NCBI RefSeq assembly: GCF_009901565.1
Contig: NZ_WXEW01000014.1
Location: forward strand, 62,001-126,000
Reading direction: 5' to 3'
DNA length: 64,000 bases
From: Herbidospora solisilvae
GTDB lineage: Bacteria; Actinomycetota; Actinomycetes; Streptosporangiales; Streptosporangiaceae
A program made the translations under genes and the position numbers. The notes under the pieces are model-generated. The model did not search any database. It saw nothing but the letters and a program-made list of their open reading frames with translations, and was not told the DNA's origin. Shown here one piece after another: positions 52,664 to 61,884 of this stretch; within the stretch, counting starts at the first letter, position 1, and every line of letters starts with the position of its first letter.

Positions 52664-53406
52664 GCTACAAGGGCAAGTTCCGCGTCTGGCGCGGCGAGGG
52701 CGGAGAAGGCCGCCTGGAGGACTTCACGGTCGAGGTCAACGAGGGCGAGGTCGTCCTCGACGTCATCCACCGTCTCCAGGCCACCCAGGCGCCCGACCTC
52801 GCGGTGCGCTGGAACTGCAAGGCCGGCAAGTGCGGCTCGTGCTCGATGGAGATCAACGGCAAGCCGCGTCTGGGCTGCATGACCCGCATGTCGACCTTCA
52901 CCGAGGACGAGACCATCACGGTCACCCCGATGCGCACCTTCCCGGTCATCAAAGACCTGGTGACGGACGTGTCGTTCAACTACCAGAAGGCCCGCGAGGT
53001 CCCGTCGTTCACGCCGCCGAAGGACGTGAAGCCGGGCGAATACCGCATGCAGCAGATCGACGTGGAGCGCTCGCAGGAGTTCCGCAAGTGCATCGAGTGC
53101 TTCATGTGCAACAACGTCTGTCACGTCATCCGCGACCACGAGGAGAACAAGACCCACTTCGCGGGTCCGCGTTTCCTCATGCGCATCGCCGAGCTCGACA
53201 TGCACCCCTATGACGTGGCCGACCGCAAGGACTCCGCGCAGGAGGAGCACGGCCTGGGGTACTGCAACATCACGAAGTGCTGCACCGAGGTGTGCCCGGA
53301 GCACATCAAGATCACCGACAACGCGCTGATCCCGATGAAGGAGCGTGTGGTCGACCGGAAGTACGACCCGCTGGTCTGGCTGGGGAACAAGATCTTCCGC
53401 CGCTGA
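52660..53406 (+). CDS. sdhB: Succinate dehydrogenase/fumarate reductase iron-sulfur subunit (operon 2)
   Basis: A 248-residue SdhB. The 2Fe-2S cysteines are in CKAGKCGSC and LGCMTR; the second half has CIECFMCNNVCH and CCTEVCPEH for the 4Fe-4S and 3Fe-4S clusters. Its sequence differs strongly from the operon 1 copy, so the two operons are not a recent duplication. Last gene; a strong hairpin follows at 53418-53449. Confidence 0.93.
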   Translation: MSYKGKFRVWRGEGGEGRLEDFTVEVNEGEVVLDVIHRLQATQAPDLAVRWNCKAGKCGSCSMEINGKPRLGCMTRMSTFTEDETITVTPMRTFPVIKDLVTDVSFNYQKAREVPSFTPPKDVKPGEYRMQQIDVERSQEFRKCIECFMCNNVCHVIRDHEENKTHFAGPRFLMRIAELDMHPYDVADRKDSAQEEHGLGYCNITKCCTEVCPEHIKITDNALIPMKERVVDRKYDPLVWLGNKIFRR

Positions 53407-53417
53407 CCGTGCCGCGA

Positions 53418-53449
53418 AAAAGCCGGGCTGGATCTCCAGCCCGGCTTTT
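53418..53449. terminator. Bidirectional terminator after SDH operon 2
   Basis: AAAAGCCGGGCTGG and CCAGCCCGGCTTTT form a perfect 14-base stem with a 4-base loop, flanked by A and T runs. It can stop both the SDH operon and the convergent esterase gene. Confidence 0.88.
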
Positions 53450-53454
53450 CCATG

Positions 53455-55071
53455 TCAGGAGTGCGCGGTCAGCGTGTCCCAGAAGGCCAGGTTGTGGGCG
53501 GCGGCCTGGTCCCAGGGCCCGACGCCACCGGGGCCGAGCCCCAGGCCCTGGACGTAGGGCGTGGGGTCGCCGGGCCGTACCGGCTGCCAGCGCGGCAGGC
53601 CGGGACCGTTCGGGGTGCCGGTCGCGGCGAAGCGTGTCCAGTAATCGATCATCGTGTCGCTCAGCCGGCGCTGCTGCCTGTTCAGGGGCGCGGTGAGCGA
53701 GGAGGTGTCGAACAGGTAGGACAACTCGGAGCTGTGGAAGGCGAGGGGCTGGACACCGTGGGCCAGGGGGAAGAGCGGGGGCGCGGTACGGTCGGTGAAC
53801 TCGTAGGCGTAGGTGGGCACGTGCTCGGCGAACAGCAGGTTGTTGTCGCGGGCCACCCACGTCCACTCGAGATCGCTCATGATGGCCGCCGCGGCCTGGA
53901 GCGGCGAACCGTGCGCGCCCGGCGGATACTTCGCCAGCACGGCGGCGGCCTTGTCGCCGAAGTTCCGGTTAACGGCCGCCTCGAACGCCTCCTGCCCGGG
54001 ATCGGTGAAGAGCACCGAGGCGAACAGCGTGCCCTCGTCCCGGGTGGTGCCGGACAACACGGGCACCCGGTGGAACCGTCCCTCCGCGAACACCTTCGCG
54101 GGGTCCTCCGGCAGGACGGCGTTGCCGTAGCCCGGCAGCGGCAGCGGCGTCTGGGCGAGCAGCTCGGGGACGGACTTGCCGCGCAGGCAGGCCAGGGCGG
54201 TGGCCGGATCGGCGCACCCGAGTCCGGCGGCGATCACCTGACCGTAGCCCTCGTGCGCCTCCCGCGGGATCCACAGCGGCACGCCGAGGAAGGGGGTGAC
54301 CCCGGCGGCGGCGAAGTCGCCCATCCGGCAGGCGCTGCTCTGCATGATCGCCCTATGGAAGAGCCCCGCGGCGGAGGGCGAGGCGAGCTGCGCGCACACC
54401 GAGTGCGAGCCGGCCGACTCCCCCGCGAGCGTCACGTTGCCCGGATCGCCGCCGAAGGCGGCGGCGTTGCGCGCCACCCAGCGCAGGGCGGCCTGCTGGT
54501 CCTCGATGCCGAACGCGCCGCTGTTCTCCAGCCCCGGGTAGCCGTAGAAACCGAGGATCCCCAGCCGGTAGTTGACGGTCACCACGACCACGTCGCCCCG
54601 GACGGCGAGCCGGCGTGCGTCGTTGTCGCTGCCCGCCCCGGTCATCAGGCCACCGCCGTGCAACCAGACCACGACCGGCTTGCGCCGCACCGGCGATGCG
54701 GAGGCCGGCACCACCACGTCGAGGTAGAGACAGTCCTCGCTGTCGCTGCCGGGAAGGCTCGTGACGCCGGGCAACTGGGCGCACCGGTCCCCGGGAGCCG
54801 TCGCCGCGCGCACGCCCTGCCACGGTGCGACCGGTTGCGGCGAACGCCACCGCAGCTCGCCGACCGGCGGAGCGGCGTACGGGATGCCCTGGAAGAGCCG
54901 GTGGTCTCCGGCCGTGGTGCCGCGCAACCAGCCGGTGTCGACGCGGACCGTGGCCGCCTGGCCGCCGTGGTGGCGGTCAGGCGGCGTCGTGGTCGCCGCG
55001 GCCGGCAACGCCGTCGTCGTGAGCGCGGCAGCGGTCACGAGGGTGGTGACCGTTCGCCATAAGGGGATCAT
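53455..55071 (-). CDS. Secreted type-B carboxylesterase
   Basis: A 538-residue alpha/beta hydrolase with a signal peptide (1-26, ending ALPAAA). Oxyanion loop VVWLHGGGLMTG (about 134-145) and nucleophile Ser219 in GESAGS are typical of the carboxylesterase/para-nitrobenzyl esterase family; the acid (DEGTLFASV) and His (FHSSELSYLF) follow. Cys pairs (CAQL-DCLYL, CADP-LACL) indicate export. The substrate is unknown. It converges with SDH operon 2 and lies downstream of a GH87-like gene on the same strand. Confidence 0.92.
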   Translation of the reverse strand: MIPLWRTVTTLVTAAALTTTALPAAATTTPPDRHHGGQAATVRVDTGWLRGTTAGDHRLFQGIPYAAPPVGELRWRSPQPVAPWQGVRAATAPGDRCAQLPGVTSLPGSDSEDCLYLDVVVPASASPVRRKPVVVWLHGGGLMTGAGSDNDARRLAVRGDVVVVTVNYRLGILGFYGYPGLENSGAFGIEDQQAALRWVARNAAAFGGDPGNVTLAGESAGSHSVCAQLASPSAAGLFHRAIMQSSACRMGDFAAAGVTPFLGVPLWIPREAHEGYGQVIAAGLGCADPATALACLRGKSVPELLAQTPLPLPGYGNAVLPEDPAKVFAEGRFHRVPVLSGTTRDEGTLFASVLFTDPGQEAFEAAVNRNFGDKAAAVLAKYPPGAHGSPLQAAAAIMSDLEWTWVARDNNLLFAEHVPTYAYEFTDRTAPPLFPLAHGVQPLAFHSSELSYLFDTSSLTAPLNRQQRRLSDTMIDYWTRFAATGTPNGPGLPRWQPVRPGDPTPYVQGLGLGPGGVGPWDQAAAHNLAFWDTLTAHS

Positions 55072-55146
55072 CGTCCGACGCTACAAGATCGACATCTTCC
55101 GGACGCCTTTTCGTCCCGAAGCTGGCGCGAATCGACGATGCGCGGC

Positions 55147-55177
55147 GAAGACCGGTCCGGAGGCCGGACCGGTCTTC
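55147..55177. terminator. Strong hairpin after the GH87-like gene
   Basis: GAAGACCGGTCCGG and its exact complement, with a three-base loop, lie seven bases past the GH87-like stop on the minus strand. A terminator that separates it from the esterase gene, whose start is 75 bases further. Confidence 0.8.
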
Positions 55178-55184
55178 GGCTGTC

Positions 55185-57206
55185 CTACCAGGGAGACGGC
55201 GCCGGGGGCGCCACGACCGGCGGGCGGTCGTCGCAGGTGATGGTGTTGGGGAGCTGCCACGCGCCGGCCCACGGTCCGGTGGTGCCGCCGCCGTCGTTGC
55301 CGCCCAGGTCGGTCACGGAGAACTCCGAGCCCGTGGGCGGGAAGCCGAACGAGCCGCAGTTGTTGATGCCCACGGCCCCGACGTTGCGGGCGTCGACGTT
55401 CTCGAACGACGCGCCGCCCTTGACGCGGGCGCTTAGCACCGACGTGCCGGTGCCGTCGATCCTGATGTTCTTGAACTTCACGCCGGTGATCGAGTAGAGG
55501 TCCTTCACGCCCCACTCGCTCACCATCATGATCGCGTTGTAGGTGCTGTCGAGGTAGTGGTCGCCGGTGACCTGGATGTCGTTCTCGATCGAGCGGTCGA
55601 GGGCGTAGAACCAGATCGAGCCGAGGCCGATGCGCCAGTTCAGGTCGAACGCGCCGGCCCGGACGGTGGTGTTGTCGGTGAACTTCAGCGTGCCGGTGAA
55701 GGGCTCGGCGCCGAAGCGGGAACCGGCGTGCAGGCCGGAGCCCTCACGCAGCGGGTCGGCCACCAGGTTGTTCGAGACGACGTTGTCCTTGCCGCCGTAG
55801 ATCGCGATGCCGTTGGCGAGCGTGGGGGTCTGCACGGTGTTGCGGTCGAAGACGTTGTTCACGTTGGGGTTCTTCTCCGACCACATGGCCAGGCCGTCGT
55901 CACCCGTGTTGCGGATGAAGTTGTTGGCCACCACCGAGTTCGTCACGCCGCCGTGGAAGTTCAGGGCGTCGGCCATCTGGTCGACGATGATGTTGTCGGT
56001 CACCTTGATGTTGTCCATCGGGCCGTCGAACCAGAGCCCGACCTTGGTGTGCCGGATGTACAGGCCCTTGATCGTCGAGTCGCTCATCGCGCCGCCGATG
56101 CCGTTGACCTGGTCGGTGTCGATTCTCTCGCGTACGTCGCCCTCGATGGTGAAGCCCGACAGGTGCACGTTCCGGCTACCGCCGTCGGCGGCGTCCTTGC
56201 CGTAGAAGCCGACGCCGGTGTGCACCGAGCCGTCGGGGGCCGGGGTCGGCAGCGCGACCTCCTTGCCCTTGATGATCGTGTACCAGGACCCGGCGCCCTC
56301 GATCGTCACGTCGTCGACGATGATGTGGCGGTTGACCTGGTAGGTGCCCGGCGGGAGGTAGACCTTCAGGTCGCTCCGCTTGGCGAACGCGATGGCCTTC
56401 TCGATGGCCGGGGCCGAGTCCTTGCGGCCGGTGGGGTCGGCGCCGAACAGCAGCACGTTGGCGGCCACCACCCGCACGTGGGGAGCGCCGACGACCTCGG
56501 AGTCGAGCAGGTCGATGACCGTCCAGGCGGCGTTGGTGTTCGCCGGGGCGGTGAGCCGGACCTTGTCACCCGCCTTGTACGTCTTGCCGAGCAGGAGCCG
56601 CTGCTCGTCGTAGAAGTGCATCGGCCGGAACGGCTTGGTGATCTCGGGCGTGGGGCTGGTCGCGGCCGGCACGCACTGGCACTCGGTGATCCACCAGTCG
56701 GGGTGCAACAGCCCGGCGTTGGGGTCGTTGGTGAACGGATACTGGTTGTAGAGCCACGAGAACTGGCTCGTCAGCGTCATGGTCTTCTTGTTGCCGCCGT
56801 TGACGGTCACGTTCAGCGGCGCGGTGATGCCGCCGCCGTTCGGGGCGTCGGGGACGCTGTAGCGGACGGTGAGGGCGTTGGCGGCCTTCGGCAGGGTGAA
56901 CTCCACCCACTGCCCGGGGGTGAGCTTGACCGCCTTGCGGCCCGAGGCCTCGGCCGGGAGCGTGTACGCGTTCCTGTCGGGGCCGATCACGACGCCGTTG
57001 GTGACCGCGTTCTCGGCCTCCTGCTCGACGAACGGGACGTTCGCGCCGCGGCCGGCCACCAGCGACGGGTCGAGCCCGGCGCGGGTGACCGCGGTCGGGG
57101 TCGCCGTCTGACGTGCCGTCTGATGTGCCGCGGCCGGGCCGGCCACCACCAGGCCCAAGCCCACGGCGGTGGCCGTGACCGCCGCCAACGCCACTCTTCG
57201 TGACAT
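55185..57206 (-). CDS. Secreted GH87-like beta-helix glycosidase (mycodextranase type)
   Basis: A 673-residue secreted protein. After a signal peptide (1-28, ending AAAHQ) comes a carbohydrate-binding-like domain (about 55-200; EQEAENAVTNGVVIGPDR, KLTPGQWVEFTLPKAAN) and then a right-handed parallel beta-helix (about 235-640) with FGADPTGRKDSAPAIEKAIAF, GTYQVNRHIIVDDV and repeated NNFIRNTGDDGLA-type turns. This order matches alpha-1,3-glucanases and mycodextranases of GH87, which attack fungal wall glucan; catalytic Asp residues are probably in NTGDDGLAMW. Preceded by 225 bases with no gene. Confidence 0.82.
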   Translation of the reverse strand: MSRRVALAAVTATAVGLGLVVAGPAAAHQTARQTATPTAVTRAGLDPSLVAGRGANVPFVEQEAENAVTNGVVIGPDRNAYTLPAEASGRKAVKLTPGQWVEFTLPKAANALTVRYSVPDAPNGGGITAPLNVTVNGGNKKTMTLTSQFSWLYNQYPFTNDPNAGLLHPDWWITECQCVPAATSPTPEITKPFRPMHFYDEQRLLLGKTYKAGDKVRLTAPANTNAAWTVIDLLDSEVVGAPHVRVVAANVLLFGADPTGRKDSAPAIEKAIAFAKRSDLKVYLPPGTYQVNRHIIVDDVTIEGAGSWYTIIKGKEVALPTPAPDGSVHTGVGFYGKDAADGGSRNVHLSGFTIEGDVRERIDTDQVNGIGGAMSDSTIKGLYIRHTKVGLWFDGPMDNIKVTDNIIVDQMADALNFHGGVTNSVVANNFIRNTGDDGLAMWSEKNPNVNNVFDRNTVQTPTLANGIAIYGGKDNVVSNNLVADPLREGSGLHAGSRFGAEPFTGTLKFTDNTTVRAGAFDLNWRIGLGSIWFYALDRSIENDIQVTGDHYLDSTYNAIMMVSEWGVKDLYSITGVKFKNIRIDGTGTSVLSARVKGGASFENVDARNVGAVGINNCGSFGFPPTGSEFSVTDLGGNDGGGTTGPWAGAWQLPNTITCDDRPPVVAPPAPSPW

Positions 57207-57431
57207 CTCGTGCTCGTTTCTGTCGGGGGGTGAACACCTGAGGGTGAGGTGACAGTAGGTCGCCCGTGCCCCGTTCCACAAGAGCCCTGCGAAATAGTTT
57301 CGTAACGCTCTCGCTTTCTTGCGCGCTTTGAAGCCGCGTGTTGCACGCTCACGCAACGCACGACCAGGTCGGACGTCATGTGCACAGAAAGAAACAGCCC
57401 TCCCGATCGGGAGGGCTGTCAGGTGACCGGG

Positions 57432-58409
57432 TCAGTAGGGGCGGCGGCCCTGCTGCGTCTGGTCGTCGTCGGGCGGGTGGTTGGAGCTCTCGAGGACGTA
57501 ACCCTTGGCGTAGGTCGGCGACGGCGGCGCGGGCGCCGGCGGAGGCGTCGGCGGCTGCTGCTGGTAGACGTAGGGCTGCGTGTAGTCCTGCGGGGGCGCG
57601 GCCGGCGTCGGGAACGGCATCGGGTAGGGCACCGGCACGTAGTTGACGACCTGCTGCGGCGGCTGCTGCGGCGGGTAGGGCTGCCCGTAGGGGTAGGGCT
57701 GCGGGCCGTAGGGCTGCATCGGGTAACCCGGGTAGGGCATCATCGCCACGTTCGGCGGCAGCTGCGGCCCCGCCTTGCGGACCGCCGCCGCGTGGGCCAG
57801 GCGGCGCAGCCGGCCCTCGAAGATCAGCCAGGCGAGCAGCGCCAGCAGCACCAGCACGGCGGCCGGGACGGCCAGCTTGCGGCTGAGCGTGACCTCGTCG
57901 AAGTAGGGCGTCGCGTTGCGGATCTCCACCTGGGCCGTCTCGGGCACCGGCTGGTTCATGCCGCCGCCCTGGGTCGGCTGGGCGCCGGTGGGCGGGTCGG
58001 CCGGGGCCAGGGTGACGCCGGGCTCGGACTCGGCCGGGTCGCTCGGCACCGTCTCGGCGGGCGGCGGCGCGACGTCGTTGGTGGGCGGCGCCACCGGTTG
58101 CTCCTGCGTCACCGTCGGGATCGGCTGCTGCTCCTGCGGGGGGTCCTGCGTCTGCTGCGCCGGCGGGGTCGTCGGCTTCTTCGTCGGCGTGGGGGTCACC
58201 GTCTGGGTGACGGTGACCACGGCCTCCGACGGGGTCGGCGAGGGCGTCATGGTGATCGTCGTGGTCACCGTGTCGCAGGACTGGTTGACGTCGCAGGGGT
58301 CGACGGGGTTGGCCGCGCTCGCGCCGGCGGCCACCATCACGGCCACACCGAGCGAACCGACCACCGCGGCCAGCACCGCCGCGGCTCTCCTGGGCGCTCG
58401 ACCGACCAC
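57432..58409 (-). CDS. Proline-rich membrane-anchored protein 1
   Basis: A 325-residue protein. GTG 58409 is chosen because GGAGGA lies 5 bases before it and the N-terminus becomes a signal peptide (about 1-34, ending AGASAA). An extracellular Thr/Pro/Gln-rich stretch (about 50-155) is followed by a membrane helix (about 180-200; LAVPAAVLVLLALLAWLIFEG) and a cytoplasmic Pro/Tyr/Gln-rich tail with PYP repeats ending QQGRRPY. No catalytic domain is visible. It lies 72 bases after a related proline-rich gene. I do not recognise the family. Confidence 0.7.
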   Translation of the reverse strand: MVGRAPRRAAAVLAAVVGSLGVAVMVAAGASAANPVDPCDVNQSCDTVTTTITMTPSPTPSEAVVTVTQTVTPTPTKKPTTPPAQQTQDPPQEQQPIPTVTQEQPVAPPTNDVAPPPAETVPSDPAESEPGVTLAPADPPTGAQPTQGGGMNQPVPETAQVEIRNATPYFDEVTLSRKLAVPAAVLVLLALLAWLIFEGRLRRLAHAAAVRKAGPQLPPNVAMMPYPGYPMQPYGPQPYPYGQPYPPQQPPQQVVNYVPVPYPMPFPTPAAPPQDYTQPYVYQQQPPTPPPAPAPPSPTYAKGYVLESSNHPPDDDQTQQGRRPY

Positions 58410-58481
58410 CGGGTTCCTCCGCCGCTTTTGCCTGACTCCGTACGTCAAACAAATACTAGTCCGGCAAAGTACCGGCAAACC

Positions 58482-60080
58482 TCACTTTGGTTGCGGGTCG
58501 GAAACGACCTTGCGCCGTCCGAGCCGCATCTGCAGCGCCAGCACCGCGATCAGGGCCGCGATCGCGGCGATCACACCCGGCCAGCCCTTGACGAGCTCCA
58601 GGCCCGAATCCTCCTGCGCGATCGCCTGTGTGTTGTTCAGCGACCGGGTCAGCGGCGGGCCACTCGGCGTGGGCGTCGCCATCGGCATCAGCAGTTCGGG
58701 CGGCGTGCCGCCCTCGACCATCCCGGGCGGCAGCGGCGGGCCGGGCGGGAGCTGCGGCAGCGGCGGCAGGTTCGACAACCCTCCTGACAACGGCTCCTGC
58801 ATCAGCTCGCCGGGAGCGGGCGCGGGGGCCGCGTTCGGCATCGGCTGCGGCACCTCCACCGGCGCGCCGGGGGCCGCCTGCGGCAGGTTCACGCCCGGTC
58901 CCGCCTGCTCTCCGATCGCCATCTGACCAGGGGCGACCTGCGCCTCCTGCCCCGGCTGAGGCGCCGGGGGGAGGTTCGGCTGCTGACCGGGCGCGGCGTC
59001 GACGAGCGGGCTCTGACCAGGGTTGACATTGCCGGGCATCTCGGGCATCGGGATGCCGGGCATGGCCTGTGGCTGGGCGACCGGCTCGGCGAGCTGGTGG
59101 CCCTTGGGACCGCGCTGCTCCCCGCCCCCGCGAAATTCGGGCGGACCCTGCTGGTCGGGGCCTCCCGGCCAGCCCTGCTCTCCCCCGCCGTGAACCTGAG
59201 GCGGGCCCTGCCGGCCGGGACCTCCCGGCCGGCCCCGCTCGTCCCCGCCGTGAATGTGAGGCGGACCCTGCTCGTCCCGACCGTGCGTCTCGGGCCGGCC
59301 AGGCATCTCGGCCTCGCGGATCCGGGGCCGGTGCTGCCCCTCGCCGCGGGCCCGCGAACGGCCCCGCTCCTCGGCCGCGCGGGCGCGCGGGCGGTTGCGC
59401 CCCTCGGTCTGGCGGGTACGCGGCCGCGCGGCGGTCTCCCGGGTGGACGGGTCGGCCGGAACGTAGACGGGCGGCTGCGCCTGCATCGGGGGCGCCACCA
59501 TGCTCTCGACCGCGAACGCCTGCATCGGCGGCGCGACCTGGCTCTCGGCGACGTACACCGGGCGGTTCTGGAAGTCGCCCACCTGGGTCTGGGCCTCGGA
59601 GGTCACCCTGGCGGCCTCCTCGGCGAACTGGCCGGCGAGGGCGCGGGCCTCCGCGTCGGCCACGGCGGCCTGCTCGGCCGACTGGGTCACGCCGTCGGCC
59701 AGTTCGCCCGTCGCCGCGAGGGCGCTGAGCTTCCCGGGCGGCAGCGAGCTGAGGCGGGCGCACACGACGGCCACCCGGCGGGCCAGTTCGGCCGTGTCGA
59801 GGTTGAGCCGCATCGTGGCCGGAGCCTCCACGAACAGCCCCGGGCCCGTCATCGTCTGGTCGGGCTGGGCGGGGCCCGGCTGAAGGGGGCAGCGCCATCC
59901 CGGGCCGGTCGCCCCATCGGGCACCGAGCACGCGGCGTGACCGCAGACGGTCGCCAGGCGGAACCGCCAGACGTCACCCGTTCTCATCCACCGGCCGGGA
60001 TCCTCCGAGGCCACGGCCGGTGTGGCCGACAGCGCCAGGATTCCGGCCCCGACCAGGGACACCACACGTCCAGCGACCAC
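58482..60080 (-). CDS. Proline-rich membrane-anchored protein 2 with internal repeats
   Basis: A 532-residue protein with a signal peptide (1-24), a Cys-containing N-domain (about 28-110; ATVCGHAACSVPDG, WRCPLQPG), a helical segment (about 95-175), and a long disordered Pro/Gly/Gln-rich region. Three imperfect units GPPHIHGGDERGRPGG, GPPQVHGGGEQGWPGG and GPPEFRGGGEQRGPKG lie near residues 275-330, and MVAPPMQAQ/QVAPPMQAF near 185-205. A C-terminal membrane helix (about 500-520) and basic tail follow. GTG start with GGGAGGGG upstream. Probably a wall-spanning protein; function is unknown. Confidence 0.72.
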   Translation of the reverse strand: MVAGRVVSLVGAGILALSATPAVASEDPGRWMRTGDVWRFRLATVCGHAACSVPDGATGPGWRCPLQPGPAQPDQTMTGPGLFVEAPATMRLNLDTAELARRVAVVCARLSSLPPGKLSALAATGELADGVTQSAEQAAVADAEARALAGQFAEEAARVTSEAQTQVGDFQNRPVYVAESQVAPPMQAFAVESMVAPPMQAQPPVYVPADPSTRETAARPRTRQTEGRNRPRARAAEERGRSRARGEGQHRPRIREAEMPGRPETHGRDEQGPPHIHGGDERGRPGGPGRQGPPQVHGGGEQGWPGGPDQQGPPEFRGGGEQRGPKGHQLAEPVAQPQAMPGIPMPEMPGNVNPGQSPLVDAAPGQQPNLPPAPQPGQEAQVAPGQMAIGEQAGPGVNLPQAAPGAPVEVPQPMPNAAPAPAPGELMQEPLSGGLSNLPPLPQLPPGPPLPPGMVEGGTPPELLMPMATPTPSGPPLTRSLNNTQAIAQEDSGLELVKGWPGVIAAIAALIAVLALQMRLGRRKVVSDPQPK

Positions 60081-60136
60081 CAGAATCCCCTCCCCGATTA
60101 CACTCAGTAATCGTTATTCACACGAAGTGGGGGGAC

Positions 60137-60529
60137 TCAACCCTCCTTGAGCAGATCTTGGACCTCCCGGACGATGGGGAGGTCGGCCGGCAACCACGGC
60201 ACCGACTCGAACTCGAACGGCTCCAGCCACTGCAGGGCGAGGTGTTCGCGCGGCTCCGGCGCGCGGCCGCAGACGATCGTCGACAACCAGATCCGCAACA
60301 CGTAGCCGTTGCTCAGCGGCCAGTCGCCGCCCACTCTCTTGCCCGGTTCGACGGTGACCCCGAGCTCCTCCTCGCACTCGCGCACCAGCGCGTCGAGATC
60401 GCTCTCTCCCGGATCGACCTTCCCGCCGGGAAACTCCCACCCGCCGCGCAACTCCGGCGGTTCGGCCCGCTGAGCGCTCAGCAGACGGCCGTCCGCGATG
60501 ATCGCGGCCCCTACGACGACCTGTGTCAT
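60137..60529 (-). CDS. mutT: NUDIX hydrolase, MutT-like
   Basis: A 130-residue NUDIX protein with the box GGKVDPGESDLDALVRECEEELG (about 35-57), containing the REXXEE-type Mg-binding glutamates. Start MTQVVVGAAIIADGRLLSAQR is typical of 8-oxo-dGTP diphosphatases, which clean the nucleotide pool of oxidised guanine. ATG 60529. The tnpB element starts just upstream of its start codon on the other side, so the native promoter of mutT may have been altered by the insertion. Confidence 0.9.
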   Translation of the reverse strand: MTQVVVGAAIIADGRLLSAQRAEPPELRGGWEFPGGKVDPGESDLDALVRECEEELGVTVEPGKRVGGDWPLSNGYVLRIWLSTIVCGRAPEPREHLALQWLEPFEFESVPWLPADLPIVREVQDLLKEG

Positions 60530-60642
60530 CAGACTCCCCGAACGTGGTTGACCCCGCCTTCGAACGAAGGAGGGTGAAAGGTGGTGTCACAGGATCGAAC
60601 ACATGTACGATCCCTGCTAGATCGTGGATTAGGTTGCCTACC

Positions 60643-61884
60643 GTGGCGCACATCGTGAAGCGGTCCTACAAGTACCGCTTCTACCCGACGTCCCGGCAGG
60701 CCGAAGAGCTGACCCGGACTTTCGGCTGCGTGCGCCTGGTCTACAACAGAGCCCTGGAAGAACGGACTCGTGCCTACCGACAGGAGGGCCGGAAAAGCTC
60801 CTACGCGCAGACCTCGGCCGCGCTGACGCAATGGAAACGCACAGAGGAGCTCAGGTTCCTCAACGAGGTGTCCTGCGTGCCGTTGCAGCAGACACTGCGC
60901 CACCTGCAGGCGGCGTTCACGCACTTCTACGCCAAGCGCGCCGACTACCCCGTCTTCAAGTCCCGCAAGAGGTCGCGGGCATCGGCCGAATACACCCGCT
61001 CGGCGTTCCGCTGGCGTGACGGCACCCTGACCCTGGCCAAGATGCATGCTCCGCTCGACATCGTGTGGTCGCGACCGCTGCCCGATGGCGCGGAGCCGTC
61101 GACGGTCACCGTGTCCAGAGATGCCGCAGGGCGCTGGTTCGTGTCCATCCTGATAGAGGAGAAAATCTCTCCGCTGGCCCCCACCGGGGCCATGGTCGGC
61201 GTCGACCTCGGAATCACCACTCTGGCGACCTTGTCGACCGGGGAGAAGATCGCCAACCCCAGGCATGAGCGGACGGACCACAGGAAACTCGCCAAGGCCC
61301 AGCGGGCGCTTGCCCGCAAGGCCGCCGGCAGCGCCAACCGGGCGAAGGCCAGACTTGTCGTCGCCCGGATCAAGGCTCGCATCACCGATCGAAGACGAGA
61401 CCACCTGCACAAGGTCACGACACGGCTCGTTCACGAGAACCAAGTGATCGCCCTCGAGGACCTGGCCATCCGAAACATGGTCAAAAACCGTTCCCTGGCC
61501 CGCGCCATCAGCGACGCAGGTTGGCGTGAACTGCGCTCGATGCTGGAATACAAAGCGGCTTGGTACGGGCGGCACGTGCTGGTCGTCGACCGGTGGTTTC
61601 CCTCCAGCAAACGGTGCTCGGTCTGCGGATCTCTCACCACCACGATGGCCCTGGGCGTCCGGAACTGGGTGTGCGGCTGCGGCGCGGTCCACGACCGAGA
61701 CGTGAACGCGGCCATCAACATCCTCGCCGCGGGGCTTGCGGAGAGGCGAAACGCCTGCGGAGCCGGTGTAAGACCCCAAGGAGAGCCCCTCTCTGGCAGG
61801 CGACCGGCGATGAAACAGGAACCCCTCGGGCGACCGCGGGAGCTCCCGTGCCTCCCGTACAGGGAGAATGCCAAGCCTGCCTAG
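60643..61884 (+). CDS. tnpB: TnpB, RNA-guided nuclease of IS605 family
   Basis: A 413-residue OrfB/TnpB protein, GTG start (an in-frame GTG at 60655 is also possible). N-terminal HTH_OrfB part KRSYKYRFYPTSRQAEEL; the RuvC-like triad is Asp in VGVDLGITTLATLS, Glu in VIALEDLAIRN and Asp in VHDRDVNAAINI; between the last two lies a four-Cys zinc finger (CSVCGSLTT...CGCG). All catalytic residues are present, so the protein may be active. TnpB cuts DNA guided by an RNA made from the element's right end. Its TAG shares CTAG with the stop of the NlpC/P60 gene. Confidence 0.92.
   Translation: MAHIVKRSYKYRFYPTSRQAEELTRTFGCVRLVYNRALEERTRAYRQEGRKSSYAQTSAALTQWKRTEELRFLNEVSCVPLQQTLRHLQAAFTHFYAKRADYPVFKSRKRSRASAEYTRSAFRWRDGTLTLAKMHAPLDIVWSRPLPDGAEPSTVTVSRDAAGRWFVSILIEEKISPLAPTGAMVGVDLGITTLATLSTGEKIANPRHERTDHRKLAKAQRALARKAAGSANRAKARLVVARIKARITDRRRDHLHKVTTRLVHENQVIALEDLAIRNMVKNRSLARAISDAGWRELRSMLEYKAAWYGRHVLVVDRWFPSSKRCSVCGSLTTTMALGVRNWVCGCGAVHDRDVNAAINILAAGLAERRNACGAGVRPQGEPLSGRRPAMKQEPLGRPRELPCLPYRENAKPA
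61700..61884 (+). ncRNA. Predicted omega (guide) RNA at the tnpB 3' end
   Basis: In IS605 elements the guide RNA overlaps the tnpB 3' end, ends at the element's right end and takes its guide from flanking DNA. Here the tail has stacked hairpins AGGCG-AAA-CGCCT (about 61745-61757), GGAGAGCCCCTCTC (about 61779-61792), CGGGAGCTCCCG and CTCCC/GGGAG. Extent is a guess from these hairpins; the guide would read into the NlpC/P60 gene's 3' end. Confidence 0.4.

Larger units (their letters stand above)
60550..61884 (+). mobile_element. IS605-family element carrying only tnpB
   Basis: A tnpB-only element between mutT and the NlpC/P60 gene. The left side holds hairpins CCTTCG-AA-CGAAGG (60557-60570) and GGATCG/CGATCC (60592-60613); the right side holds CGGGAGCTCCCG (61837-61848) and CTCCC-GTACA-GGGAG (61852-61866). 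No tnpA and no terminal inverted repeats, as expected for the IS200/IS605 group. The exact ends are not known; limits are approximate. Confidence 0.6.
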
